Shown: positions 15,584-24,178 of the stretch, piece by piece
Position numbering within the stretch: position 1 is the stretch's first letter
Layout of the letters: each line of letters begins with the position of its first letter
DNA from: Paenibacillus glycanilyticus
GTDB taxonomy: Bacteria; Bacillota; Bacilli; Paenibacillales; Paenibacillaceae
Length of the DNA: 64,000 nucleotides
Reading direction: 5' to 3'
Assembly: GCF_023715145.1 (NCBI RefSeq)
Contig: NZ_JAMBNP010000010.1
Span: 124,001-188,000, forward strand
Notes under the pieces: generated by a model
What the model was told of the DNA's origin: nothing
Database searches by the model: none
The model's input: only the letters and a program-made list of their open reading frames with translations
Position numbers and translations under genes: made by a program

Positions 15584-17216
15584 AGTGCTAATTATTGATG
15601 ACGAAGAACCGCTTCGCGAGGCCATCCGGATCCTTGGTGACTGGAAGGGTCTTGGCGTAAGCGAGGTGCTGGAAGCGACGGATGGGAAGAGGGGACTGGA
15701 GCTTATTGCCCGGCAATCGATCGATCTCGTGATGGTCGACATGAAGATGCCCGGCATGAGCGGCGCGGAGCTGCTGCAGGTGCTTGAGCAGGACTATCCG
15801 GATCTGCCTGCCATCGTGATCAGCGGCTATAACGACTTTGAATATACCCGGCAGGCGATCCGCTCCAAGGTAGTGGACTATCTCTTGAAGCCGATTAACC
15901 GGCATGATCTGAATGCCGCGCTCCGCAAGGCCGTTGATCTCCTGGAGGCGCGCCGCGTGAGGGAGAGCGAGTTCATTAACCGCAATATTACCCTTAATAT
16001 GTCTTTGCCGAAGCTCAAGGAGAAGATGTATCTGTCGATCATCGACCGCAGCTTCCGCAGCCAGACAAATGAGGCCTTCCTGCCATTGATCGGCGCGGAT
16101 GATCCGGATAACCGGTTCGCCGCCGTCGTGCTTCGCATGATGAATATGGAGAAGGTGCTTCAAGCCCGGTTCCATTCGGACGTGGACCTGCTTCATTTTG
16201 CCGTGGCCAATATGCTTAACGAGATTGCAGGCGAGTACTTCCAGGCGTTCAGCTTCGCTAGTCCCAAGCAGGACCGCGAGCTCATCGTAATCTTGACGAT
16301 GAAGGGGGCGTACCGGGAGGATATCGCCTACCGTTCGCTGCACCAGATGAACAAATCGCTGGCCGCGCTGCAGGATCTGCTTGGCATTGTCGCGGTAGCC
16401 GGCATTGGTACGCCATGCACCAGCATTATGCAGATTGCTTCTTCCTATGAGACGGCCAAGGCTGCCATTAACGGCATTAATCTGATCGCGCTGAAGGGGT
16501 ATTTCGTAGCAAATACCGCTCAGAGGACTGCCCAGACGCAAGAGAGCCCATCGATTGCCGGCAGGGTTCAGCTGTTCCGTGCCGCGCTTGAAGCGGGGAA
16601 TTCCGCGGGGGCAAGATCGATTCTTAGCGATGGACTCAAGAAAGTTGGAGCGGGGGAGCAGTTCAACATCGGGGAAGCGGATCAGGCCCTCGCCCGGTTT
16701 ATTATTTTGCTGAATGATCTGTCGCTCGAGCTTGGCGTGCCTAGAGAGAAGCTGCCTCTGATGGAAGAGCGCCCGCTGCGCTTCATGGGCTTGTCCGATG
16801 ATTACGCGAACTATGAGCAGTTCAGCAAGCTGCTGGAGGATGCGCTTCACTTCTATCTGGAGCAGATCCGCCTGACGCAGTCCGCCAATCGGCCTTTTGA
16901 GATAGGAGACATTAAGGCGTACATCGACAATCGGTACTATGAGGACATCAAGATTTCGATGTTCGCCGATAAATATTTTCTGAGCAGAGAATACATAATG
17001 AAGCTGTTCAAGCAGCAGTTTGGATGCGGAATCCATGAGTACGTGCAGCGTATCCGCATGGACAAGGCGAAGGAGCTCCTTGATGATCCAAGCCTGAAGA
17101 TCCAGGATATTTCCGAGATGCTGGGCTACAAGGATAAGAACTATTTCAGCAAGGCCTTCCGCAATTATTTCTCCATTTCGCCGACGGAATACCGGAACGC
17201 AGACAAAGAAGGATAA
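15576..17216 (+). CDS. YesN-type response regulator with AraC DNA-binding domain
   Basis: The 546-residue protein has an N-terminal receiver domain (acidic pocket IIDDEE, phosphorylated Asp55 in VDMKMPG, conserved Lys in LLKPI), a long middle region, and a C-terminal AraC-type double helix-turn-helix ending DKNYFSKAFRNYFSISPTEYR. GAGGAGG precedes the ATG. With the YesM kinase it forms a two-component system that in this bacterial group typically activates a neighbouring sugar ABC transporter. The likely targets are the divergent permease operon and the binding-protein gene 170 bp downstream. Confidence 0.94.
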   Translation: MYRVLIIDDEEPLREAIRILGDWKGLGVSEVLEATDGKRGLELIARQSIDLVMVDMKMPGMSGAELLQVLEQDYPDLPAIVISGYNDFEYTRQAIRSKVVDYLLKPINRHDLNAALRKAVDLLEARRVRESEFINRNITLNMSLPKLKEKMYLSIIDRSFRSQTNEAFLPLIGADDPDNRFAAVVLRMMNMEKVLQARFHSDVDLLHFAVANMLNEIAGEYFQAFSFASPKQDRELIVILTMKGAYREDIAYRSLHQMNKSLAALQDLLGIVAVAGIGTPCTSIMQIASSYETAKAAINGINLIALKGYFVANTAQRTAQTQESPSIAGRVQLFRAALEAGNSAGARSILSDGLKKVGAGEQFNIGEADQALARFIILLNDLSLELGVPREKLPLMEERPLRFMGLSDDYANYEQFSKLLEDALHFYLEQIRLTQSANRPFEIGDIKAYIDNRYYEDIKISMFADKYFLSREYIMKLFKQQFGCGIHEYVQRIRMDKAKELLDDPSLKIQDISEMLGYKDKNYFSKAFRNYFSISPTEYRNADKEG

Positions 17217-17392
17217 AAAGTGAACGGATAGCAAGACTCCGCTTTTTTACCCTTAACAAGTCACTTATGTACATTTTTATCCCGATCCGTATTCATTATG
17301 ATAAACGTGTGCATAAGGTCAGCTATAGCAACAGCCCGCCCATAAGACGGGAAGTCAGAACGCTGGCAACTATGAGAAATGGGGGCGTTACA

Positions 17393-18706
17393 ATGTTCAA
17401 AAGAATTGCTTCGGTGTCACTCAGCCTTGCGCTGGTCGGCGGTATGCTCGCTGCCTGCGGCGGCAACAACGGCAACGATACGGCTAATAACGGCGGCACG
17501 GCAAATAATGGTGCAGCTTCGGACAAGCCGGTAACCATTAACATGTTCACAGCTTCTCCGGAGTACACGGATGCGTTCAACGCATACATCGCCGAGTACA
17601 AGAAAGTAAAACCAAACGTAACGATCAATCTTGAAATCATGCAAGCCGATTACAATACAGTCTTGAAATCCAAGATCGCTTCGGGCAGCACGCCTGACGT
17701 GTTCCAGACAACAGCCGGCGGAGACATCGATACATTCGCTGAATACAGCGCCGATCTGACAAACGAGCCGCTTGCGGCAGCCATGACCGACGGAGTTAAA
17801 GCCAACATGACGTCTTCGGACGGCAAAGTATTGGGTCTGCCGGTTAAAGGCAACCTGATGACGCTGATTTACAACAAAAAGCTTCTGGCGGATGCGGGTA
17901 TTGCCGAGCCTCCTAAGACAATCGCGGAATTGAATGACGATATCGCGAAGCTTGAAGCGAAGAAAATCACGCCGTTCGCCAACGCTTATAAAGAGTGGTG
18001 GGTATGGAAGCACATCTTCCAACACTACGTGAACGCGGCTGCTGAAGACGCGGGCATTGCGCCGAAAGAATTGGTACAACAATTCATCGACGGCAAAACA
18101 ACGTTTAACGATCATCCGGTGCTGAAAGACAACTTCTTCAACTTCATCGACCTGACGGTTAAGCACGGCACGGACAAGCCGCTTGAGCGCGACAGCAACG
18201 CTGAAGTGAGTGACTTTGCGCAAGGCAAAGCAGCGTTCATGACGGGTAAAGGCGCATGGGACGAGGAAGCGATCAAGAAAATTACGCCGGACATCCAAAT
18301 CGGCATCTCCGGTTACCCTGTAAGCGACAAGCCTGAGCAAACGCAAATCGTAACGGGCGCAGACCAAGCGCTTCGCATTAACAAGGATTCCAAAGTGGCT
18401 AGAGAAACGATCGACTTCTTCAACTGGCTCTACACTTCGGATTACGGCAAACAATGGTTCTCGAACGTAGCGAAGGTTATTCCTCCAATCAAGGATGCTC
18501 CGCTTCCTGACCTGGATATGCCTAAGCAAATGGAAGAGATCCTCAAAACGCAAAAATCCGGCGACCTGTCGGTTAACTACTCGCTTGATACGTTCCATCA
18601 GAAGTTCGGCGAAATCATGCAGGCTTACATCGGCGGCAGCAAGTCCAAAGATCAAGCCATCAACGAAATTCAGACTGCATGGCAGCAATTCGGGTCGGCC
18701 GAATAA
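17393..18706 (+). CDS. extracellular sugar-binding lipoprotein (CUT1 ABC transporter)
   Basis: The 437-residue family-1 solute-binding protein starts with a lipoprotein signal ending MLAACGG (Cys22), followed by a Gly/Asn-rich linker and the two-lobed MalE-like fold (KVLGLPVKGNLMTLIYNKKLL region). The ATG at 17393 has a GGGGG site at normal distance; open codons further upstream do not encode a signal peptide. It would supply substrate to the two permeases on the opposite strand, so transporter genes are split around the two-component system. An excellent terminator follows. The adjacent alpha-galactosidase suggests an alpha-galactoside ligand. Confidence 0.93.
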   Translation: MFKRIASVSLSLALVGGMLAACGGNNGNDTANNGGTANNGAASDKPVTINMFTASPEYTDAFNAYIAEYKKVKPNVTINLEIMQADYNTVLKSKIASGSTPDVFQTTAGGDIDTFAEYSADLTNEPLAAAMTDGVKANMTSSDGKVLGLPVKGNLMTLIYNKKLLADAGIAEPPKTIAELNDDIAKLEAKKITPFANAYKEWWVWKHIFQHYVNAAAEDAGIAPKELVQQFIDGKTTFNDHPVLKDNFFNFIDLTVKHGTDKPLERDSNAEVSDFAQGKAAFMTGKGAWDEEAIKKITPDIQIGISGYPVSDKPEQTQIVTGADQALRINKDSKVARETIDFFNWLYTSDYGKQWFSNVAKVIPPIKDAPLPDLDMPKQMEEILKTQKSGDLSVNYSLDTFHQKFGEIMQAYIGGSKSKDQAINEIQTAWQQFGSAE

Positions 18707-18720
18707 GCTAGACCTTCACG

Positions 18721-18754
18721 GCCCAGCGCTTAATTGCGCTGGGCTTTCTTTGTT
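18721..18754 (+). terminator. terminator after the sugar-binding protein gene
   Basis: A nine-base perfect stem GCCCAGCGC/GCGCTGGGC has a six-base loop and is followed by TTTCTTTGTT. Confidence 0.88.
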
Positions 18755-18804
18755 CGCATGACGGCACGACTAGCAGGATGAGACTGGGAAGGCGGTAATA
18801 GGAG

Positions 18805-20925
18805 ATGGAGACGAAATTAGCAACGCAAGCGGGGATACGCAGGATTGAAGAGAACGGCCTGCATTTGGTGTATGAGGTACGGGAGAATGGCGATGTGCTG
18901 CTGCTTCATTTTGGCGCTTCGCCTTGGCGCGAGGAATCGATTCTGGATAAGCAAAAAGACGGCTTCCGCCTGCTGGAGCTGCAGCTGACCGGAGAGGACC
19001 GGGCCGAATATCACGGGCGTACGCACCGTGCCTCTTATCCGGGGCTTCGGATGGTCTATGACGCCTTGTCTGATACCCGTAACGAGCGGGGGCGGAAGCT
19101 GGTTCTGGGATTGAAGGATCCGGTAACCGGCGTTGCGGCCGAGTGGCATGTCCAGTTCTACGACGGCGTTTCGGTGGCGCGCAGCTGGACGGAGTTGCTT
19201 AATGGCGGCGGCGAGGAAGTGGGAGTCGAGTACGTATCTTCCTTTGCGCTAACCGGCTTTGATAAAGACGGCGAAGGCGACCGCGACGAGAAGCTGACGC
19301 TGACGCTTGCGCATAACGCTTGGCAAAGCGAGCTGCAATGGCGGACTTACACGCTGCCGGAGCTTGGGATGTCGCATCTGATCGACCGCGGCTCGAAGCG
19401 TCTTGCGTTCAGCAATACGGGCTCCTGGTCGGCGGCTGAGCTTATTCCGATGGCGGTCCTGTCGAACGTGGCTTCGGGTGAAAGCTTGTTCTGGCAGATC
19501 GAGCATAACGGCTCCTGGCATTGGGAGTTGACCGATCAGGTTGACCGGCTGACGCTGCTGATCAGCGGACCAACCGAGCATGACAACCATTGGTGGCTGA
19601 AGCTGGCTCCGGGCGAGCGGTTTGTATCGGTGCCGGTTGCCATTGGTGCCGTTGAAGGCGGAATGGAGGAAGCGGCCGAACAGCTGACGACGTACCGCCG
19701 CCGGATCCGCCGGGAGAATGATGATAACAAGCTTCTCCGCGTTATCTTTAACGATTACATGAACTGCTTGTGGGGCTCGCCAACAACCGAGAAGCTGCTT
19801 CCGCTTATTGACGCGGCAGCGGATGTCGGATGCGAGTACTTCTGTATCGATGCGGGCTGGTATGCACCGGGCGAATGGTGGGATGGCGTAGGCCAGTGGC
19901 TGCCATCGGAGGAGCGCTTCCCGGAAGGCATCAAGTACGTGCTTGATTATATTCGCGGCAAAGGCATGATTCCGGGATTATGGCTGGAGCTTGAGGTTAT
20001 GGGCATCAACTCGCCGAAGCTGGCGGATACCGATGACAGCTGGTTCTTCATGCGTCACGGGAAGCGGGTGAAGGACCGCAGCCGTTACCAGCTGGATTAC
20101 CGCAGTCCTTCAGTTATCGCGCATGCGGATGAAGTCATCCGCCGGTTGGTCGAGGACTATGGCGTTGGCTACATTAAGATGGATTACAACATCAATGCGG
20201 GAGTTGGAACGGAGACGGATGCGGATAGCGTTGGCGATGGCCTGCTTCAGCATAACCGCGCATATCTCGCCTGGCTCGACGGCGTGTTCGCGCGTTATCC
20301 GGAGCTGGTGATCGAGAACTGCTCCAGCGGCGGCATGCGGATGGACTATGCGATGCTGAGCCGTTATAGCATCCAGTCGACCAGTGACCAAGAGGACTAC
20401 ATGAAATACGCTGCGATTGCAGCGGGTTCGCCGGCGGTGCTGACCCCGGAGCAGGCGGCTGTCTGGTCGTATCCGCTTCGCGAGGGCGATGACGAGGAAG
20501 TTATCTTTAACATGGTTAACGCATTGCTGCTTCGCGTTCACCAGTCCGGCCATCTGGCCGAGCTGAGCCCGCGCCGCCGCGAGCTGGTGAAGGAAGCGCT
20601 CGATTACTACAAGGTCATTCGCGGCGATATCCGCGAAGCGCTGCCTGTATGGCCGCTTGGCCTGCCGGCGCATGGCGACGACTGGCTGTCGCTTGGGCTG
20701 CGCCGCGGCGACAAGCTCTACCTCGCCGTATGGCGCATCGGCGGCGAGGCGAGTGAGCTTGCTCTGCCGCTGCCGGAGCTCAGCGGCAGGCAGCTTGCTG
20801 CGCGCTGCGCTTACCCGGCAGCCGCAGGCGACACCGGCTGCAGCTGGGACGCGGCTGCCGGCGAGCTTCGCGTCACGCTGCCGAACCCGCGCACCGCGCG
20901 GCTGTTCGAGCTGACGCTCGGCTAA
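18805..20925 (+). CDS. alpha-galactosidase, glycoside hydrolase family 36-like
   Basis: The 706-residue enzyme has an N-terminal beta-sandwich, a central catalytic barrel and a C-terminal beta domain. The catalytic nucleophile should be Asp460 (YIKMDYN) and the acid/base Asp528 (STSDQED), supported by CIDAGWY and GLWLELEVM strand-end motifs. It should release galactose from melibiose or raffinose-type sugars in the cytoplasm, since there is no signal peptide. It follows the binding-protein gene after a terminator. A GGAAGG site lies about 12 bases before the ATG and a GGAG abuts it. GC content is higher toward the 3' end than in neighbouring genes. Confidence 0.9.
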   Translation: METKLATQAGIRRIEENGLHLVYEVRENGDVLLLHFGASPWREESILDKQKDGFRLLELQLTGEDRAEYHGRTHRASYPGLRMVYDALSDTRNERGRKLVLGLKDPVTGVAAEWHVQFYDGVSVARSWTELLNGGGEEVGVEYVSSFALTGFDKDGEGDRDEKLTLTLAHNAWQSELQWRTYTLPELGMSHLIDRGSKRLAFSNTGSWSAAELIPMAVLSNVASGESLFWQIEHNGSWHWELTDQVDRLTLLISGPTEHDNHWWLKLAPGERFVSVPVAIGAVEGGMEEAAEQLTTYRRRIRRENDDNKLLRVIFNDYMNCLWGSPTTEKLLPLIDAAADVGCEYFCIDAGWYAPGEWWDGVGQWLPSEERFPEGIKYVLDYIRGKGMIPGLWLELEVMGINSPKLADTDDSWFFMRHGKRVKDRSRYQLDYRSPSVIAHADEVIRRLVEDYGVGYIKMDYNINAGVGTETDADSVGDGLLQHNRAYLAWLDGVFARYPELVIENCSSGGMRMDYAMLSRYSIQSTSDQEDYMKYAAIAAGSPAVLTPEQAAVWSYPLREGDDEEVIFNMVNALLLRVHQSGHLAELSPRRRELVKEALDYYKVIRGDIREALPVWPLGLPAHGDDWLSLGLRRGDKLYLAVWRIGGEASELALPLPELSGRQLAARCAYPAAAGDTGCSWDAAAGELRVTLPNPRTARLFELTLG

Positions 20926-20950
20926 GCCGCGCTCCGGCGCAGCAATAATG

Positions 20951-20979
20951 AAGGCCATGGGTTATCCCGTGGCCTTTTT
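20951..20979 (+). terminator. terminator of the alpha-galactosidase gene
   Basis: An 11-bp stem AAGGCCATGGG/CCCGTGGCCTT with one mismatched pair has a four-base loop and a run of five T. Confidence 0.9.
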
Positions 20980-20987
20980 GCTCGTGC

Positions 20988-21278
20988 CGCCGCGCAGCCT
21001 AGGCTGCGTATCGGCCAAGTTCAAGTTGTTAGTTAGTTTAAGGCCGCTATCCGCTAACGTTGCGCGTGGTGCAGCCCAGCGGTGCGTGCCCGCCAAGTAG
21101 CTAGTTAGTTTAAGTGCCGCCATCCACCTGAGTTGCGCGTGGTGCAGCCTAATGGTGCGTACCTGCCAAGTAGCTAGTTAATTTAAGTGCCGCCATCCAC
21201 CTGAGTTGCGCGTGGTGCAGCCTAATGGTGCGTACCTGCCAAGTAGCTAGTTAATTTAAGTGCCGCCATCGTCCTACG
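20988..21278. repeat. 73-bp tandem repeat array, nearly four copies
   Basis: The marker TTGCGCGTGGTGCAG recurs at 21060, 21133 and 21206, a constant 73-bp period; a diverged partial copy precedes from about 20988. The copies at 21133 and 21206 are identical over most of their length, showing recent duplication, while the outer ones have drifted. No frame is conserved as coding. The array runs directly into the longer-period repeats that start near 21270. Confidence 0.88.
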
Positions 21279-22144
21279 TTGGATCCCATCCAATCTAATG
21301 GTGCCCTTGAGCACGGTAACGATAGCTGCATTGGATTCCATCCAGCAGAATTAGCTCCATTCCGCTGGAAGCAGCTCGCGGAGGCGAAAGTTACTGGATG
21401 AAATCCAACCTAACCAGCATCAGCCAGCAAACGAGCAGCCCTACGTTGGATGAATTCCAACGCAGTAAGCACCAGGGTTTGATTGAAGTGCCGGCACCAG
21501 CCTAGGTTGGATCTCATCCAACCTACTGGTGCCCCTGAGCCTAGTAGTTATAGCTACATTGGATTTCATCCAGCAGAATTAGCTCCATTCCGCTGGAATC
21601 AGCTCGCGAAGGCGAAAGTTACTGGATCAAATCCAACCTAACCTGCATTAGCCAGCAAACGAGTAGTCCTACGTTGGATGAATTCCAACGCAGTCAGCAC
21701 CAGGTTTGTTTAAAGTACCGCCATCAGCCTAGGTTGGATCTCATCCAACCTGCTGGTGCTCTCGAATCCAGTAACAATAGCTACATTGGATTTCATCCAG
21801 CAGAATTACCTCCATTCCGCCGGAATTAGCTCGCGGAGGCGTTAGTTACTGGATGAAATCCAACCTAACCAGCACCAGCCAGCAAACGAGCAGCCCTACG
21901 TTGGATGAATTCCAACGCAGTAAGAACCGAGGTTTGTTTGAAGTACCGCCACCTGCCTAGGTTGGAACTCATCCAACCTACTGGTGCCCCTGAGCCTAGT
22001 AGCTATAGCTACATTGGATTCTATCCAGCAGAATCGGCCTCATTTGACCGGAAGCAGCTCGTGGAGGCGAAAGTTACTGGATGAAATCCAACCTAACCAG
22101 CACCAGGCAGCAAGCGAGCAGTCCTACGTTGGATGAATTCCAAC
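21270..22144. repeat. left part of a ~227-bp tandem repeat array rich in GGAT-N3-ATCC palindromes
   Basis: The segment CTACGTTGGATGAATTCCAA recurs at 21441, 21669, 21896 and 22124, giving periods of 228, 227 and 228 bp. Each unit contains four 11-bp palindromes spaced about 50-63 bp apart: three of GGAT-N3-ATCC form and one GGA-TGAAT-TCC. Between them are moderately conserved spacers. No protein is encoded. Sequence homology to the unit stops abruptly at 22144, where the nuclease cassette begins. Confidence 0.9.
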
Positions 22145-22216
22145 ATCTAACGTCCAATATGACTGCCAGAGCCATCTGCAATAATTGTCTACATTATGGT
22201 AAAATAACATCAGACG

Positions 22217-22257
22217 AAGAACGTCCAAAGCCATTAGGCCTTGGGCGTTCTTTTTTT
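22217..22257 (+). terminator. intrinsic terminator/attenuator in the leader of the nuclease gene
   Basis: A 16-bp imperfect stem (AAGAACG...AAGCC region with GGCCTTGGGCGTTCTT) is followed by seven T and ends only six bases before the ribosome site of the nuclease gene. A weak TAAAAT box lies upstream near 22200. The placement would stop most transcripts entering from the left unless the hairpin is relieved. Confidence 0.7.
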
Positions 22258-22275
22258 ATGTCAAAGGAGGATTAT

Positions 22276-22947
22276 ATGAACGGTTTTGAAGTAGCGCACA
22301 AGCAATTTATTGAGAAGCATCTGGAGTTGCGAACAGGAGAGAGGAAGGGTCGTTTAACAAGAGGTCACAATCATGCTGAAAAATTGTTATTGCAGAACGT
22401 CTGGTGGCCACTTTTCGGCAGCCTAGAGCATTTGCACCCTGAGTACGAAGTGTATGACTGGAACCGTAAATCGCAGTTCCTCGACTTTGCGTTTCTCCCG
22501 CCATATGGCCAGTTTGGCATTGAGTGTGACGGTTTTCAGAGTCATGTGAAGGATATGGATCGTGAGAGGTTCAGTTATTCTCTCAATAGAGATACTTTTC
22601 TTACAGGGCAAGGCTGGACAATGATCCATTTCTCTTACGATGACGTGCAGCAACGTCCAGAGGTCTGCAGAACATTGCTCCAACATGTCATCAGCCCCAG
22701 ACTTATTCGGAATGATCTGCCTATGAGTTCAATCCATCTAGCTGAAAAAGAAGTGCTGCGATTTGCTTATCGGCTTGGTCGCTGGATCCGCCCTAAAGAC
22801 TTGATCGACTATCTAAAAGTGGATTTCCGTACAGCAAGAAAAAGTCTAAGGTCCTTGTCGAGCAAAGGGATGTTAAAACCAATCGAGCGCGGGGCTCAAA
22901 TTCGCCACTATCAATTAACGGAAAAGGCTCTTGAGAACCTGTTGTGA
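22276..22947 (+). CDS. Vsr/DUF559-like endonuclease with C-terminal winged helix
   Basis: The 223-residue protein has a PD-(D/E)XK-type nuclease core: a Glu in the first helix (HNHAEKLLL), Asp in FLDFAFLPP, the IECDG strand with Glu and Asp, a following QSHVKDMDRERF segment, and a GWTMIHF strand. This is the order of the Vsr/DUF559 endonuclease group. From about residue 150 a winged helix-turn-helix follows (WIRPKDLIDYLKVDFRTARKSLRSLSSKGML). AAAGGAGG gives the ATG at 22276; upstream in-frame codons are repeat DNA. The gene sits alone inside the repeat array, eight bases from where the array resumes. Cleavage activity and target are unproven. Confidence 0.8.
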   Translation: MNGFEVAHKQFIEKHLELRTGERKGRLTRGHNHAEKLLLQNVWWPLFGSLEHLHPEYEVYDWNRKSQFLDFAFLPPYGQFGIECDGFQSHVKDMDRERFSYSLNRDTFLTGQGWTMIHFSYDDVQQRPEVCRTLLQHVISPRLIRNDLPMSSIHLAEKEVLRFAYRLGRWIRPKDLIDYLKVDFRTARKSLRSLSSKGMLKPIERGAQIRHYQLTEKALENLL

Positions 22948-22955
22948 TTGAGATT

Positions 22956-23485
22956 AGGCGAAAATTACTGGATGAAATCCAACCTAACAGCATCAGCCAG
23001 CAAATGAGCAGTCCTACGTTGGATGAATTCCAACGCAGTAAGCACCAGGGTTTGATTGAAGTGCCGCCACCAGCCTAGGTTGGATCTCATCCAACCTACT
23101 GGTGCCCCTCAGCCTAGTAGTTATAGCTACATTGGATTCTATCCAGCAGAATCGGCCTCATTTGACCGGAATTAGTTCGCGAAGGCGAAAGTTACTGGAT
23201 CAAATCCAACCTAACCAGCATTAGCCAGCAAACGAGCAGCCCTACGTTGGATGAATTCCAACGCAGTCAGCACCAGGTTTGTTTGAAGTACCGCCATCAG
23301 CCTAGGTTGGATCTCATCCAACCTGCTGGTGCTCTCGAATCCAGTATCAATAGCTGCATTGGATTCCATCCAGCAGAATTACCTCCATTCCGCCGGAATC
23401 AGCTCGCGGAGGCGTTAGTTACTGGATGAAATCCAACCTAACCAGCATTAGCCAGCAAGCGAGCAGTCCTACGTTGGATGAATTC
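22956..23485. repeat. right part of the ~227-bp palindrome-rich tandem array
   Basis: The array resumes at 22956 inside a repeat unit and continues with the same marker at 23024, 23242 and 23469 (periods 218 and 227). Unit content matches the left part, including the GGAT-N3-ATCC palindromes. About 150 bp of unit sequence is missing across the insertion point when left and right halves are joined. From 23486 to 23582 no repeat or gene is seen. Confidence 0.9.
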
Positions 23486-23582
23486 CAACGTAAGCGGGGT
23501 AAGTTGGTTACAGTTACAAAGTAAAGCGGAACTTTGGTTAACGGGAATCGATGGAACTGGGGCATACTAGTTCCAACCTAAT

Positions 23583-23626
23583 AAAAAAACAGCAGTGCGA
23601 TCCCCGCGGGGGAATCAGCACTGCTG
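23583..23626 (-). terminator. terminator of ytxJ
   Basis: The stem CAGCAGTGC/GCACTGCTG encloses an inner CCCCGCGGGG palindrome. Seven A on the plus strand at 23583-23589 provide the minus-strand T tract. Confidence 0.85.
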
Positions 23627-23647
23627 CGCATTCAACTTACATAGAGG

Positions 23648-23989
23648 CTAGTCCAATACAGCCGTAATATGCTCTTTCGTAACGGACCAGTGGGACGCGG
23701 ACCATACTTTTGCTTTCTTCTCGAGGAAGATGATTTGCGGCGATTCGTGCTTCACCGCTGTGTCTTCCGCGATTTGCAGCGAGATTGGGCGGGACTCGAT
23801 GACTTTAACCAGTACGTAATCAACGTCTTCACGAGGGTTGCCGTTCAAATATTCATTGAACTCGCGGTACGCGTTGGCGCTTACCGGGCAGGTAGTGCTG
23901 TGTTTGAAAATAACGGTTGGACGGTCGCTCGAAGCTTCGAACGTTTCGTTCCAGCCTTCCATGGAATCGATCTCGCGGTATTGTGTCAT
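23648..23989 (-). CDS. ytxJ: YtxJ monothiol bacilliredoxin (BrxC)
   Basis: The 113-residue thioredoxin-fold protein carries the single redox Cys34 in HSTTCPVSANA, the diagnostic motif of YtxJ/BrxC, and the cis-Pro region SPQIIFL. Family members are thought to remove bacillithiol from S-bacillithiolated proteins after oxidative stress. The ATG at 23989 is chosen over the GTG at 24001 because the AAAAGGAG site overlaps the GTG and leaves a workable 11-base gap to the ATG. It is monocistronic with its own terminator. Its presence supports a bacillithiol-producing Firmicute host. Confidence 0.93.
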   Translation of the reverse strand: MTQYREIDSMEGWNETFEASSDRPTVIFKHSTTCPVSANAYREFNEYLNGNPREDVDYVLVKVIESRPISLQIAEDTAVKHESPQIIFLEKKAKVWSASHWSVTKEHITAVLD

Positions 23990-24178
23990 AACAGTATGCA
24001 CTCCTTTTTATTGTTAATTAGATTTTAATAGATACTTATTTCTGTATTATACCCCCGGATACGCAAAAAGTCATGCGCACACAAGCAAGCATCATGTATA
24101 ATCAATTGCTGAAAGCAAACGTTACTAAACTAAATAATTGACTATGTCTACCTCCGGGTATGAAGGGGTGCAGCCATC

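Noticed and set aside
15588..17234. Long minus-strand open frame opposite the response regulator
   Set aside because: It mirrors a well-supported plus-strand gene with clear domains, and its translation has no recognisable motif. The same holds for the frames opposite 17417-18688, 55945-57573 and 26886-27905.
22081..22275. Longer N-terminus for the nuclease gene
   Set aside because: The upstream in-frame codons are repeat DNA plus a terminator hairpin; a full AAAGGAGG site marks the ATG at 22276.
21270..23485. CRISPR array
   Set aside because: The repeating unit is about 227 bp and diverges throughout; there are no short identical repeats with unique equal-length spacers and no cas genes.
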